DNA of 5,327 bases from Chloroflexota bacterium (GTDB lineage: Bacteria > Chloroflexota > Chloroflexia > Thermomicrobiales > UBA6265). The translations under genes were made by a program, and so were the position numbers. The stretch covers positions 1-5,327 of the forward strand of contig JAEZJB010000417.1 in the NCBI GenBank assembly GCA_023415845.1. Direction: 5' to 3'. The notes under the pieces are model-generated. The model was not told the origin of the DNA, ran no database searches, and worked only from the letters and a program-made list of their open reading frames with translations. Positions 1 through 5,237 of this stretch are shown piece after piece (within the stretch, counting starts at the first letter, position 1; every line of letters begins with the position of its first letter).

Positions 1-187
1 GCGCCGGCGTGTTGGTGGGAACTGGTGTGACAGTTGGGTCAGGTGTCGCGGTCCCCACCCCAATCACGACGGACACCGGCATGGAGTCGTTGGTTTCGGC
101 GAACACCGACGCTCCGAACATCCCCACCCCAACTACGGCGAGAACGAGAGCGGCGAGTCGCGAACGAAGCACGTGTCCCAATGTCAT
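1..187 (-). CDS. Secreted Thr/Pro-stalk protein, N-terminal part (cut by window edge)
   Basis: Partial gene; 62 codons are visible before the window ends. The ATG at 187-185 overlaps the TAA of the preceding DUF916-like gene in a TAATG junction, so the two are probably translationally coupled. The product begins MTLGHVLRSRLAALVLAVVG, a classic signal peptide with Arg in the n-region, a hydrophobic core and a likely signal peptidase I site after SVFA (about residue 30). The mature part starts ETNDS and soon becomes rich in Thr, Pro and Val (TPDPTVTPVPTNTP), which looks like an extended surface stalk or linker. The functional domain lies beyond the window. Position and signal suggest another component of the same surface complex, perhaps the anchoring one, because the partner upstream has no membrane segment; that is inference. 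No family can be named from 62 residues. Confidence 0.8.
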   Translation of the reverse strand, partial: MTLGHVLRSRLAALVLAVVGVGMFGASVFAETNDSMPVSVVIGVGTATPDPTVTPVPTNTPA

Positions 188-1428
188 TACGGCACCTCAA
201 TCGTGGCAACGTCATCCCGGGTGAGCAGTTGCTGCACCGATCCGGAACTTCCTGATTCCAGTTTCAATGAGAATGAGTACGCTCCCGACTCCCACCCCGT
301 CACCGGCAAATACCGTTGGGTGATCGTCGTCGTTCCCTGTTCAAGGGTCAGGTTCTCGGCCAGGGCGAACTCCTCCAGCAATACCCCATCCTTGTGCACT
401 ACCAGCACGAGGCGTCCTCCGCGAATCACTTCCGCGGTATTCACGATGTCCAGTGCCACGCTCGCAAATTGAATCGGATCTGCGTTTGGCAGAATGATGA
501 TATTTTCGAACGCCAGAGGCACACGCTCCTCATCGGCTGGAGACTCTGGCACCTGCACCGGTTGCTGCTCGATCGACTGGGCAATCCCTCTCGCCGAGTC
601 GGCCAGGCTAAGGGAGACAAGGTACTCCCCGGCTGGCAGGCCCACCCTTCCCAGGGTCAGCCGCACGCTCGTCTCATCGCCCTGGTAGAACGCGCCCATC
701 GTGATCTGCTGATCGATCAACACGCCACCGCTAGCATCGGAGATTGTCATCTGCCCCATCAGGCGCAGCGTGGTGTTGCCAGTGTTGGTGATCGGAATGT
801 CAATCACCAGGCGGCGATCGAGATACTCGGAATAGGGAACCCCAAGTTCGAATGCCGATGTCATCTCCCCGGGAACCGTGATGTAGATGGTGATGATCTT
901 CCTGATCTTCTGCAGCAGTTGCGCCGAGCCCGGAACTGAAAAGGCATCCAGCGTCTCCACCGCAATGGGGACGACGTATTCGCCGGGTGCTGCGTCCGCA
1001 GGGACCTGCAGTCCTATCTCGCGCCGAATTTCGTTGCCCGGTTCAATCTCGAATTCTTCGGTGGGATACGTAATCCACGTTGTCGGCTCCGACTGCTCGG
1101 CATCCTGTGACTCGATCAGGAGGCCACCGTTAACGCGGGTTGAGATATCTGCCGTAAAGGTCACGACCCGCAGGGGTTCTGCACCGAGGTTGCCGATGTA
1201 GACCGCAAGCGACTTGGCTTCGCCTGGCTGCGCCTCGACTGCCAGGCGTTCGGCATCGAGCCCGCCATCGGGTCGCAAAAGAATCTGAACCTGCGCATCG
1301 GACTCATTACTGGCCGGAGTCCCATCCGCTGGTGTCGACACATCCTGGGCCGCTACCGGCACCAGTGAGCCACAGAGGGTCAAGGCAAAGACCACTACCA
1401 ACAGGGCGTGCAACCGCTTGCGTGCCAT
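187..1428 (-). CDS. Secreted DUF916/DUF3324-like (WxL-interacting-type) protein, no membrane anchor
   Basis: 413 residues from the ATG at 1428, chosen because GGAG lies 6 nt upstream (1435-1438). A GTG at 1440 would add four residues. Residues 1-27 are a signal peptide (MARKRLHALLVVVFALTL...), probably cleaved after PVAA, followed by a short Ser/Thr/Pro/Ala linker (28-45). Residues about 46-186 resemble DUF916: a start with PGE and an IGN strand, an NG turn, W-x-x-Y-P, then EPG and PADAAPGEYVVPI. Residues about 190-295 resemble DUF3324 (ITNTGNTTL, then GLPAGEY-SLSL). A third sandwich-like segment (305-392) repeats that pattern (VNTAE, then GWESGAYSFSL). In Firmicutes these proteins bind peptidoglycan and WxL proteins at the cell surface and end in a transmembrane helix with a basic tail; this one ends IEVP with no hydrophobic segment. 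It lies downstream of WxL-like genes, which fits a partner role. The family call is by pattern only. Confidence 0.75.
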   Translation of the reverse strand: MARKRLHALLVVVFALTLCGSLVPVAAQDVSTPADGTPASNESDAQVQILLRPDGGLDAERLAVEAQPGEAKSLAVYIGNLGAEPLRVVTFTADISTRVNGGLLIESQDAEQSEPTTWITYPTEEFEIEPGNEIRREIGLQVPADAAPGEYVVPIAVETLDAFSVPGSAQLLQKIRKIITIYITVPGEMTSAFELGVPYSEYLDRRLVIDIPITNTGNTTLRLMGQMTISDASGGVLIDQQITMGAFYQGDETSVRLTLGRVGLPAGEYLVSLSLADSARGIAQSIEQQPVQVPESPADEERVPLAFENIIILPNADPIQFASVALDIVNTAEVIRGGRLVLVVHKDGVLLEEFALAENLTLEQGTTTITQRYLPVTGWESGAYSFSLKLESGSSGSVQQLLTRDDVATIEVP

Positions 1429-1484
1429 CCTGTTCTCCACACTTCACCCCTACCCTGCGCAACCAGAATTCATGAACCTGATGT

Positions 1485-1537
1485 CCATTCCCTGGCGAGA
1501 ACGGCCGCTCGGCACTGCCGCTCTCACCAGGGAATGG
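1485..1537 (-). promoter_or_regulatory. Long RNA hairpin between WxL-like and DUF916-like genes
   Basis: Arms 1485-1505 and 1517-1537 form a 21-bp stem around an 11-nt loop. The outer 11 bp are perfect (CCATTCCCTGG / CCAGGGAATGG). The two DNA mismatches (1496/1526 and 1501/1521) are C-A if read on the plus strand but become G-U wobbles in minus-strand RNA, giving a fully paired stem in the direction of the genes. No U-tract follows, so this is not a canonical intrinsic terminator. It could be a partial terminator, a processing site or an mRNA stabiliser that sets the ratio of the two proteins; the role is inferred. Confidence 0.6.
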
Positions 1538-1562
1538 CCCATGGATGGGGCCACTCCCCGCT

Positions 1563-1593
1563 CCTGGGGGCGAGCATGATGCCCGCCCCCAGG
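1563..1593 (-). promoter_or_regulatory. GC-rich hairpin about 53 nt after the WxL-like gene stop
   Basis: Arms 1563-1575 and 1581-1593 form a 13-bp stem (outer part CCTGGGGGCG / CGCCCCCAGG) with a 5-nt loop. The single DNA mismatch (1573/1583) becomes a U-G wobble in minus-strand RNA. It lies in the 3' untranslated part of the 201-residue gene, upstream of the longer hairpin at 1485-1537. No U-run follows. Possible readings are a U-tract-less terminator, as occurs in GC-rich bacteria, or a 3'-end stabiliser. Confidence 0.55.
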
Positions 1594-1646
1594 CTCCTCA
1601 TCTTCGAACGACCGTCCCTCTGGACATCGTCCGTCGCTGTGGAGGA

Positions 1647-2252
1647 TTAGTCCGTCGTGAGCTCCACGGTCAGGGTCGCCGTGTACTCGCCTTCCGCCAG
1701 GATTGGCAGGTCATCGAGATGACCGGTGTAGGAGGCAGTGGTCACGAACGGAGCCGGGGTGTCCGGCAGCTGCCACCAGAAGAACCAGTTCTCCGTGGTT
1801 TCGAGAATGGTGTCCTCATCGCCAGCGCCCCAGAAGTAGGCATCATTGGCAGTCGGGGCAAGGAAGTCGAACGGGGTGTCGATCGAGTCGAGGAAGTAGG
1901 TCTCAACCGTCGCGTCCTGGAGGCTGAAGTGATCGGCGCTGAACCACTCGCCCGGGCCAGCCGAGAAGTTGGTGATCGACGCATTCACCTGCCACGGGCC
2001 AAGGTAGCAGCCCATGTCGACTTCGAGCTGGATGGCGCCGCTGGCGGTCTGGGTGTAGTCCTGCTCAAAGATATTGGTGATCGGTGCCATGGTGGCATTG
2101 CCACCGAGTTCAACCGTCGCCACCGCCGGGCAGCCAATCTGCACCGAGGTCTCGATCGAGTCCGAGCTCTGGGCGGAGGCAATGCCGACCGACATTCCAA
2201 TCATGAGCGCAGCAGCGCCAACAGCACCGACGATGCGGTTTCGAAGTTCCAT
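1647..2252 (-). CDS. Secreted WxL-like domain protein
   Basis: 201 residues from the ATG at 2252, chosen because the signal peptide then begins at MELRNRIVGAVG and a purine run (AGAGAGAGA) lies 8 nt upstream. An ATG at 2303 would add 17 hydrophilic residues ahead of the signal peptide and is less likely. Cleavage is probable after ASA (about residue 27). The mature part is acidic and beta-rich, with only two cysteines (Cys41, Cys82), a possible disulfide. Two places match the landmarks of a WxL domain: GPWQVNASITNF (86-97) at the position of the first W-x-L, and GEYTATLTVEL (188-198) at the C-terminal YTATLTWTL-like end, with Val in place of the second Trp. WxL domains bind peptidoglycan non-covalently in Firmicutes. 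The gene sits 216 bp after the stalked WxL-like gene and 218 bp before the DUF916-like gene. The WxL assignment is by motif and context, and divergent. Confidence 0.75.
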   Translation of the reverse strand: MELRNRIVGAVGAAALMIGMSVGIASAQSSDSIETSVQIGCPAVATVELGGNATMAPITNIFEQDYTQTASGAIQLEVDMGCYLGPWQVNASITNFSAGPGEWFSADHFSLQDATVETYFLDSIDTPFDFLAPTANDAYFWGAGDEDTILETTENWFFWWQLPDTPAPFVTTASYTGHLDDLPILAEGEYTATLTVELTTD

Positions 2253-2468
2253 GCGGGGATTCTCTCTCTCATGAGCAACAAATACATCTTGGTGAACCTG
2301 CATTCACCTGGGCCCCAGTCGAAGTGACAACCTCCTTTCCGTTTGTGGGCCACGTTCCCACCTGTCACCATGGGGCGGCCAATCGCTGATGTGTTCACCG
2401 TCGGGCCGCACACGCTGGTGCACCTGGACGGCTCGGTTGTAATCAGGGAAGAAGCAGTGGCTCGCGGC
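2253..2468 (-). other. 216-bp spacer / leader of the WxL-like gene
   Basis: No gene is supported here. In the minus-strand transcript it holds an imperfect hairpin (2397-2402 with 2427-2432, plus the coaxial inner stem 2408-2411 with 2418-2421), a strong Shine-Dalgarno-like AAAGGAGG at 2331-2338 with no well-spaced start codon, and a 6-bp hairpin (GGTGAA / TTCACC, 2291-2308) that encloses the unused upstream ATG. No U-tract terminator follows the preceding gene, and I cannot call a -35/-10 promoter. Confidence 0.4.
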
Positions 2469-3380
2469 CTATGGGCTCGCAATCGTCTGTGCGACGACTG
2501 TTGTCCCGTAGTCACCTCCGAGTACGAAGCCATCCAGCAGGAGTTCCATGGAGATGACGATCACGCCACTCGTGGGCATCGCCCTATCGCGGGTCGGGGA
2601 TACGATACTGATCGCTCCCTCCGAACTCGAGAAGCCGATGCCATCCAGCCCGGTCACTCCGGTTGCGGTAAGCCCTGCTGCAGGAATCACCTGGCTTCCG
2701 TTGGTGAAGTCGGTGAAGGTGATCACCAGCTCCCAGCCGCAGCGGGCAGGAGCGTCGTCGTAGGTCAACTCGATCGAGCCGCCGGTCGAGGTCGCGTTCA
2801 GGCTGTTCTCCACAGCGCTGAAGGACACGGAGGAAATCGTCACATTCGGGGCAGTGGCGGCAGTCCCGTCGACGACGAGGCTACGCATCTCCGCCGTTTC
2901 GACCACTGTCTCACCCGGTTCGTCACTGAGTGGATTGCCAGCCTCGTCCTCGGCCACCGGCGCCGTCGAGGTCGCCGTCAGGTCCAGCGCGATCGCGGCC
3001 TCCGTCGGCGAGGTGCAGCCCAGCTGGGTACCAAGGTAGAACCGGCTGCTGGTGAACGCGTCATCGTCAGGGGTGCTGTCGGTCAGGCTCAGCCGTCCGT
3101 CGCTGGCGTCCAGCAGGTCCTGGTAGCCAAGCTCGTCGGCCGTGACCGCAATTACCTGCCAGCCAGCGGCCTCACTCCAGGCGTGGAGCGCCACGTCGGA
3201 GACGTTCTCCGTCTCCCAGGTCACCGTGCAGTCCTGGAAAGACCAGGTGATGTCACCGGCGACCGGCAGGGCACCGCCCTCGATCAACTGGCAGTCGACT
3301 TCGGGAGCGAACGGAATCGCCGGGGCGGGGGTCGGTGTCGGCGTTGGGGCTTCGGTCGCCACCTCCGCCGGCGTTCCCAC
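2469..3380 (-). CDS. C-terminal fragment: WxL-like domains, no signal peptide
   Basis: The longest restart after the internal stop is GTG 3380, giving 303 residues: the end of the stalk (TEAPTPTPTPAP) and both WxL-like domains. The frame is open from 3437, and the 19 codons ahead of GTG 3380 still encode the stalk repeat, showing they belong to the upstream fragment. There is no convincing ribosome binding site and no signal peptide, so a product made from here would stay in the cytosol. Termination is TAG at 2471-2469. Confidence 0.5.
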   Translation of the reverse strand: MGTPAEVATEAPTPTPTPAPAIPFAPEVDCQLIEGGALPVAGDITWSFQDCTVTWETENVSDVALHAWSEAAGWQVIAVTADELGYQDLLDASDGRLSLTDSTPDDDAFTSSRFYLGTQLGCTSPTEAAIALDLTATSTAPVAEDEAGNPLSDEPGETVVETAEMRSLVVDGTAATAPNVTISSVSFSAVENSLNATSTGGSIELTYDDAPARCGWELVITFTDFTNGSQVIPAAGLTATGVTGLDGIGFSSSEGAISIVSPTRDRAMPTSGVIVISMELLLDGFVLGGDYGTTVVAQTIASP

Positions 3381-3393
3381 GGGGTCGGACGGC

Positions 3394-3518
3394 GCTTCGG
3401 TCGGCTCGACCGGCGCCTCGGTGGGGATGACGGGGGCTTAGGTGGGAGCAGGAATCTCCGTCGGGAGTGGAGCTTCGGTGGGTGGGGGTGGAGCTTCGGT
3501 CGGCTCGACCGGCGCCTC
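3394..3518 (-). repeat. Pair of 26-bp direct repeats in stalk-coding DNA, 99 bp apart
   Basis: An identical 26-bp stretch occurs at 3394-3419 and 3493-3518, encoding E-A-P-V-E-P-T-E-A on the minus strand. The 99-bp period is 33 codons, so loss or gain of a unit keeps the frame. The internal TAA (3438-3440) lies between the copies. A shorter 13-bp repeat (GTGGAGCTTCGGT at 3467-3479 and 3488-3500, period 21 bp) is nested inside. Confidence 0.85.
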
Positions 3519-3689
3519 CGTGACAACGGGTGGCACCTCCGTCGATGCCACGCCTGTGTCTTCCGCCGCGACGGGCGCAGCGCACGCCATCAGCCCCACC
3601 AGGCCAATTGCCAGCACCTTGCCCAAAGTCTGCGTGCGGGCAATCTGCCCACGCGAACGCCAAGTCTTGCCCACCATGGTCTCTCTCAT
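3438..3689 (-). CDS. N-terminal fragment: signal peptide plus stalk
   Basis: As written, translation from 3689 gives only 83 residues: the export signal (about 1-42) and part of the Pro/Thr/Glu stalk, ending PTEIPAPT. There is no folded domain. Such a product would be exported with nothing to display, which supports reading it as the front part of the interrupted gene rather than a gene in its own right. Confidence 0.5.
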   Translation of the reverse strand: MRETMVGKTWRSRGQIARTQTLGKVLAIGLVGLMACAAPVAAEDTGVASTEVPPVVTEAPVEPTEAPPPPTEAPLPTEIPAPT

Positions 3690-3904
3690 CCCATCGTGAC
3701 GCGCATTGCCCCAGAGCCGGCTGCATGGAAATCATGCGCCAACCAGGACGTGCCCCGCTTCGTGATGCTCCCTGCAAGAACATCGGTTTTAGCTGTTTCT
3801 CTTGTATTTTGGGGTCCCTGTCCGGAAATGTACCAGAAACCATCGTGGCACCAGTGACTTCCCGACACCGATGATTATTGGTCCTGGCAAACTTTCGGCC
3901 CATA

Positions 3905-3917
3905 GGTACTTGGTACT
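3905..3917. repeat. Short tandem GGTACT repeat
   Basis: GGTACT occurs twice with one base between (3905-3910 and 3912-3917), in the divergent spacer just upstream of the two inverted repeats. It may be part of a protein-binding site; nothing else supports a role. Confidence 0.35.
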
Positions 3918-3935
3918 AATTGTCGCCATGAGTTG

Positions 3936-3953
3936 ATAGCCCATTCGGGCTAT
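3936..3953. promoter_or_regulatory. Perfect 7-bp inverted repeat, possible operator
   Basis: ATAGCCC (3936-3942), a 4-nt loop ATTC, then GGGCTAT (3947-3953). It lies about 100 bp upstream of the enolase-family start and about 250 bp upstream of the divergent gene. It could be a transcription-factor site or a small leader hairpin; no regulator gene is in the window. Confidence 0.4.
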
Positions 3954-3958
3954 GACCG

Positions 3959-3976
3959 TTTCGATCGTGTTCGAAA
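3959..3976. promoter_or_regulatory. Inverted repeat TTTCGA-N6-TCGAAA, possible operator
   Basis: Perfect 6-bp arms (3959-3964 and 3971-3976) with a 6-bp spacer. Its centre is 23 bp from that of the neighbouring inverted repeat, about two helical turns, so one protein could bind both on one face of the DNA. Position upstream of the enzyme gene suggests control of that gene; this is inference. Confidence 0.4.
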
Positions 3977-4039
3977 ATTGCCATATTCCCGTCCCCATGC
4001 GATCTTCCCGCACGTCAACCGTCACGAAGATCGCGCAAC

Positions 4040-4045
4040 AGGTGG
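4040..4045 (+). promoter_or_regulatory. Ribosome binding site of the enolase-family gene
   Basis: AGGTGG ends 7 nt before the GTG at 4053, which decides this start over the far-upstream TTG at 3933 and the adjacent GTG at 4056. Confidence 0.6.
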
Positions 4046-4052
4046 TGTATCC

Positions 4053-5237
4053 GTGGTGAATATCGAAGCGGTGGATTTCTATTACCTCTCCATGCCCGAG
4101 GTGCTGGATATCGGCGACGGCTCGCAGGATCTCCTCCTCGTCCGGGTCGAGGCGGGCGGTGTGGTCGGCTGGGGTGAATGCGAGGCCTCACCCCTTCCGT
4201 CCATCGCCGCGCTCGTCACCCCCATGTCGCATTCCGCCTGCAAACCAGTGATCGCCTCCGTGCTCGGCCAGCCACTCGACGACGTCGCGGACATCGCCCG
4301 GATCGGCTCCCTTGTTCGCGCCAATTCACTCGACCTTCTCCAGGCAGACCACACATTCTCCGGCATCGACATGGCCCTCTGGGACCTTCTTGGCAAGCGA
4401 CTTCAGGCCCCCGTCTGGCAGTTGCTCGGCATCGAGCGACCGTTTCCGAAGCGCCCGTATGCCTCACAACTCTTCGGTGACAAGCCGGAACAAACCCTCG
4501 CGCAGGCGGTCGCTACTCGTGAATCAGGCTATGGTGCCGCCAAGTTCGGCTGGGGACCGTTCGGCCTTGGCACCGTGGCGGAGGACGAAGCACATGTCCG
4601 GGCTGCCCGCGAAGGCCTTGGCCCCGACGCCACCCTGCTCGTGGATGTCGGCACGGTCTGGATTGACGATGTCGCGCGCGCCGCTGCCGTCCTTCCGGTG
4701 CTTCAGGAGTGCCGGGTAACCTGGCTGGAAGAGCCGTTTGTCTCCGGGGCACTAGGTGCCTACCGGGAGCTCGCCGCGATCGCCGGTTCCGTCGCCATCG
4801 CCGGCGGTGAAGGGAGCCACAATCCCTGGCAGGCGAAACACATGATCGATCATGCCGGTCTCGGGTACGTGCAGATCGACGCAGGGCGCATTGGCGGCAT
4901 CAGCGCCGCCCGCGAGGTCGCGAACTACGCCCGAGCGGGCGGTGTCGCCTATGTAAACCACACCTTTACGTCTCACCTGGCGTTGTCCGCCTCCCTGCAG
5001 CCCTTTCTCGACCACGAGCACGACCTGATCTGTGAATACCCGGTCGCCCCGAAATCGCTTGCCAGGGAGATCACCCACGAGCATCTGGCTCTCGATCGGG
5101 ATGGCCTCGTCCACGCTTCTGATCGGCCCGGCCTCGGCATGACCGTCGATCTGGAAGCCGCCAGTCGCTACCTGGTAGAGACCGAAATCCGGGTCGGTGG
5201 CAAAACCGTCTATGCCACCCCCGAATTGCGGCCGTAA
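4053..5237 (+). CDS. Mandelate racemase/muconate lactonizing enzyme family protein (enolase superfamily)
   Basis: 394 residues from GTG 4053, a normal length for the family. The N-terminal alpha+beta capping domain spans about 1-125 (DGSQDLLLVRVEAGGVVGWG, with the 20s and 50s specificity loops). The TIM barrel follows (about 130-360). Visible active-site positions are Lys164 in AAKFGWG, metal ligands Asp198 (LLVDVG), Glu226 (TWLEEPF) and Glu253 (AGGEG), the Asp276 / His303 dyad (QIDAGR; NHTF), and Glu328 (CEYP). Superfamily members bind Mg2+ and abstract the proton alpha to a carboxylate; the Asp-His dyad is typical of racemases and sugar-acid dehydratases. The second Lys of K-x-K is Gly166, and the usual Asn after the first metal ligand is Gly200. 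The substrate cannot be assigned. It is cytosolic, with no signal peptide. It is transcribed away from the surface genes, with no visible link to them. Confidence 0.9.
   Translation: MVNIEAVDFYYLSMPEVLDIGDGSQDLLLVRVEAGGVVGWGECEASPLPSIAALVTPMSHSACKPVIASVLGQPLDDVADIARIGSLVRANSLDLLQADHTFSGIDMALWDLLGKRLQAPVWQLLGIERPFPKRPYASQLFGDKPEQTLAQAVATRESGYGAAKFGWGPFGLGTVAEDEAHVRAAREGLGPDATLLVDVGTVWIDDVARAAAVLPVLQECRVTWLEEPFVSGALGAYRELAAIAGSVAIAGGEGSHNPWQAKHMIDHAGLGYVQIDAGRIGGISAAREVANYARAGGVAYVNHTFTSHLALSASLQPFLDHEHDLICEYPVAPKSLAREITHEHLALDRDGLVHASDRPGLGMTVDLEAASRYLVETEIRVGGKTVYATPELRP

Larger units (their letters stand above)
2469..3689 (-). pseudogene. Stalked two-domain WxL-like surface protein, interrupted by in-frame TAA
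   Basis: One continuous reading frame of 406 positions, broken only by TAA at 3440-3438 (position 84). Residues 1-42 are an export signal (KVLAIGLVGLMACAAPVAA); cleavage after VAA is likely, and LMAC is a weak lipobox alternative. Residues 50-128 are a Pro/Thr/Glu stalk with repeated P-T-E-A-P, running through the stop. Then come two sandwich-like domains: about 131-243, with GWQVIAV, and about 276-403, with GWELVITFTDFTNG, a clear W-x-L landmark. Cysteines at 133, 154, 225 and 317 could pair. The stop sits where the repeat demands Glu (GAA), so a single G-to-T change explains it. It may be a true nonsense mutation, a switchable state or a sequence error. The start is ATG 3689; ATG 3677, with GAGAGAG just upstream, is an alternative. 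It heads the minus-strand block of surface genes. Confidence 0.75.
3690..4052. other. 363-bp divergent intergenic region
   Basis: Separates the minus-strand surface-protein gene from the plus-strand enolase-family gene and should carry both promoters. The stretch at about 3785-3815 is AT-richer than its surroundings. I see no convincing -35/-10 pair on either strand. An open frame continues from the enzyme gene back to a TTG at 3933, but it encodes no recognisable extension. The visible elements are a short direct repeat at 3905-3917 and two inverted repeats at 3936-3953 and 3959-3976. Confidence 0.6.

Noticed and set aside
316..939. Plus-strand open frame of 207 codons opposite the DUF916-like gene
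   Set aside because: His/Arg/Gln-rich product without domain features, fully inside a well-supported minus-strand gene.
1545..2327. Plus-strand open frame of 260 codons opposite the 201-residue gene
   Set aside because: Low-complexity, charged composition, no ribosome binding site, and it runs through the spacer hairpins. It is an antisense shadow.
3438..3440. Reassigned or read-through TAA codon
   Set aside because: TAA ends three other genes in the window (the enolase-family, 201-residue and DUF916-like genes), so it is a normal stop here; no recoding signal is visible.
3394..3518. Repeats as a CRISPR array
   Set aside because: Repeats are codon-phased within a Pro/Thr/Glu stalk, with no regular spacers, and only two full copies exist.
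2343..3857. Long plus-strand open frame (504 codons) opposite the interrupted stalk gene
   Set aside because: Its product is Arg/Gly/His-rich with no recognisable domain or signal. The opposite strand has a signal peptide, a coherent repeat stalk and WxL landmarks. Long antisense frames are common in GC-rich genes.
3848..3865. TGGCAC followed by CTTCC as a sigma-54 promoter
   Set aside because: The GC element and the GG-GC spacing of the -24/-12 consensus are missing.
3933..4052. Upstream extension of the enolase-family protein from TTG 3933
   Set aside because: It would add 40 non-family residues and run through both inverted repeats. GTG 4053 has AGGTGG at 7 nt and gives the normal family N-terminus.
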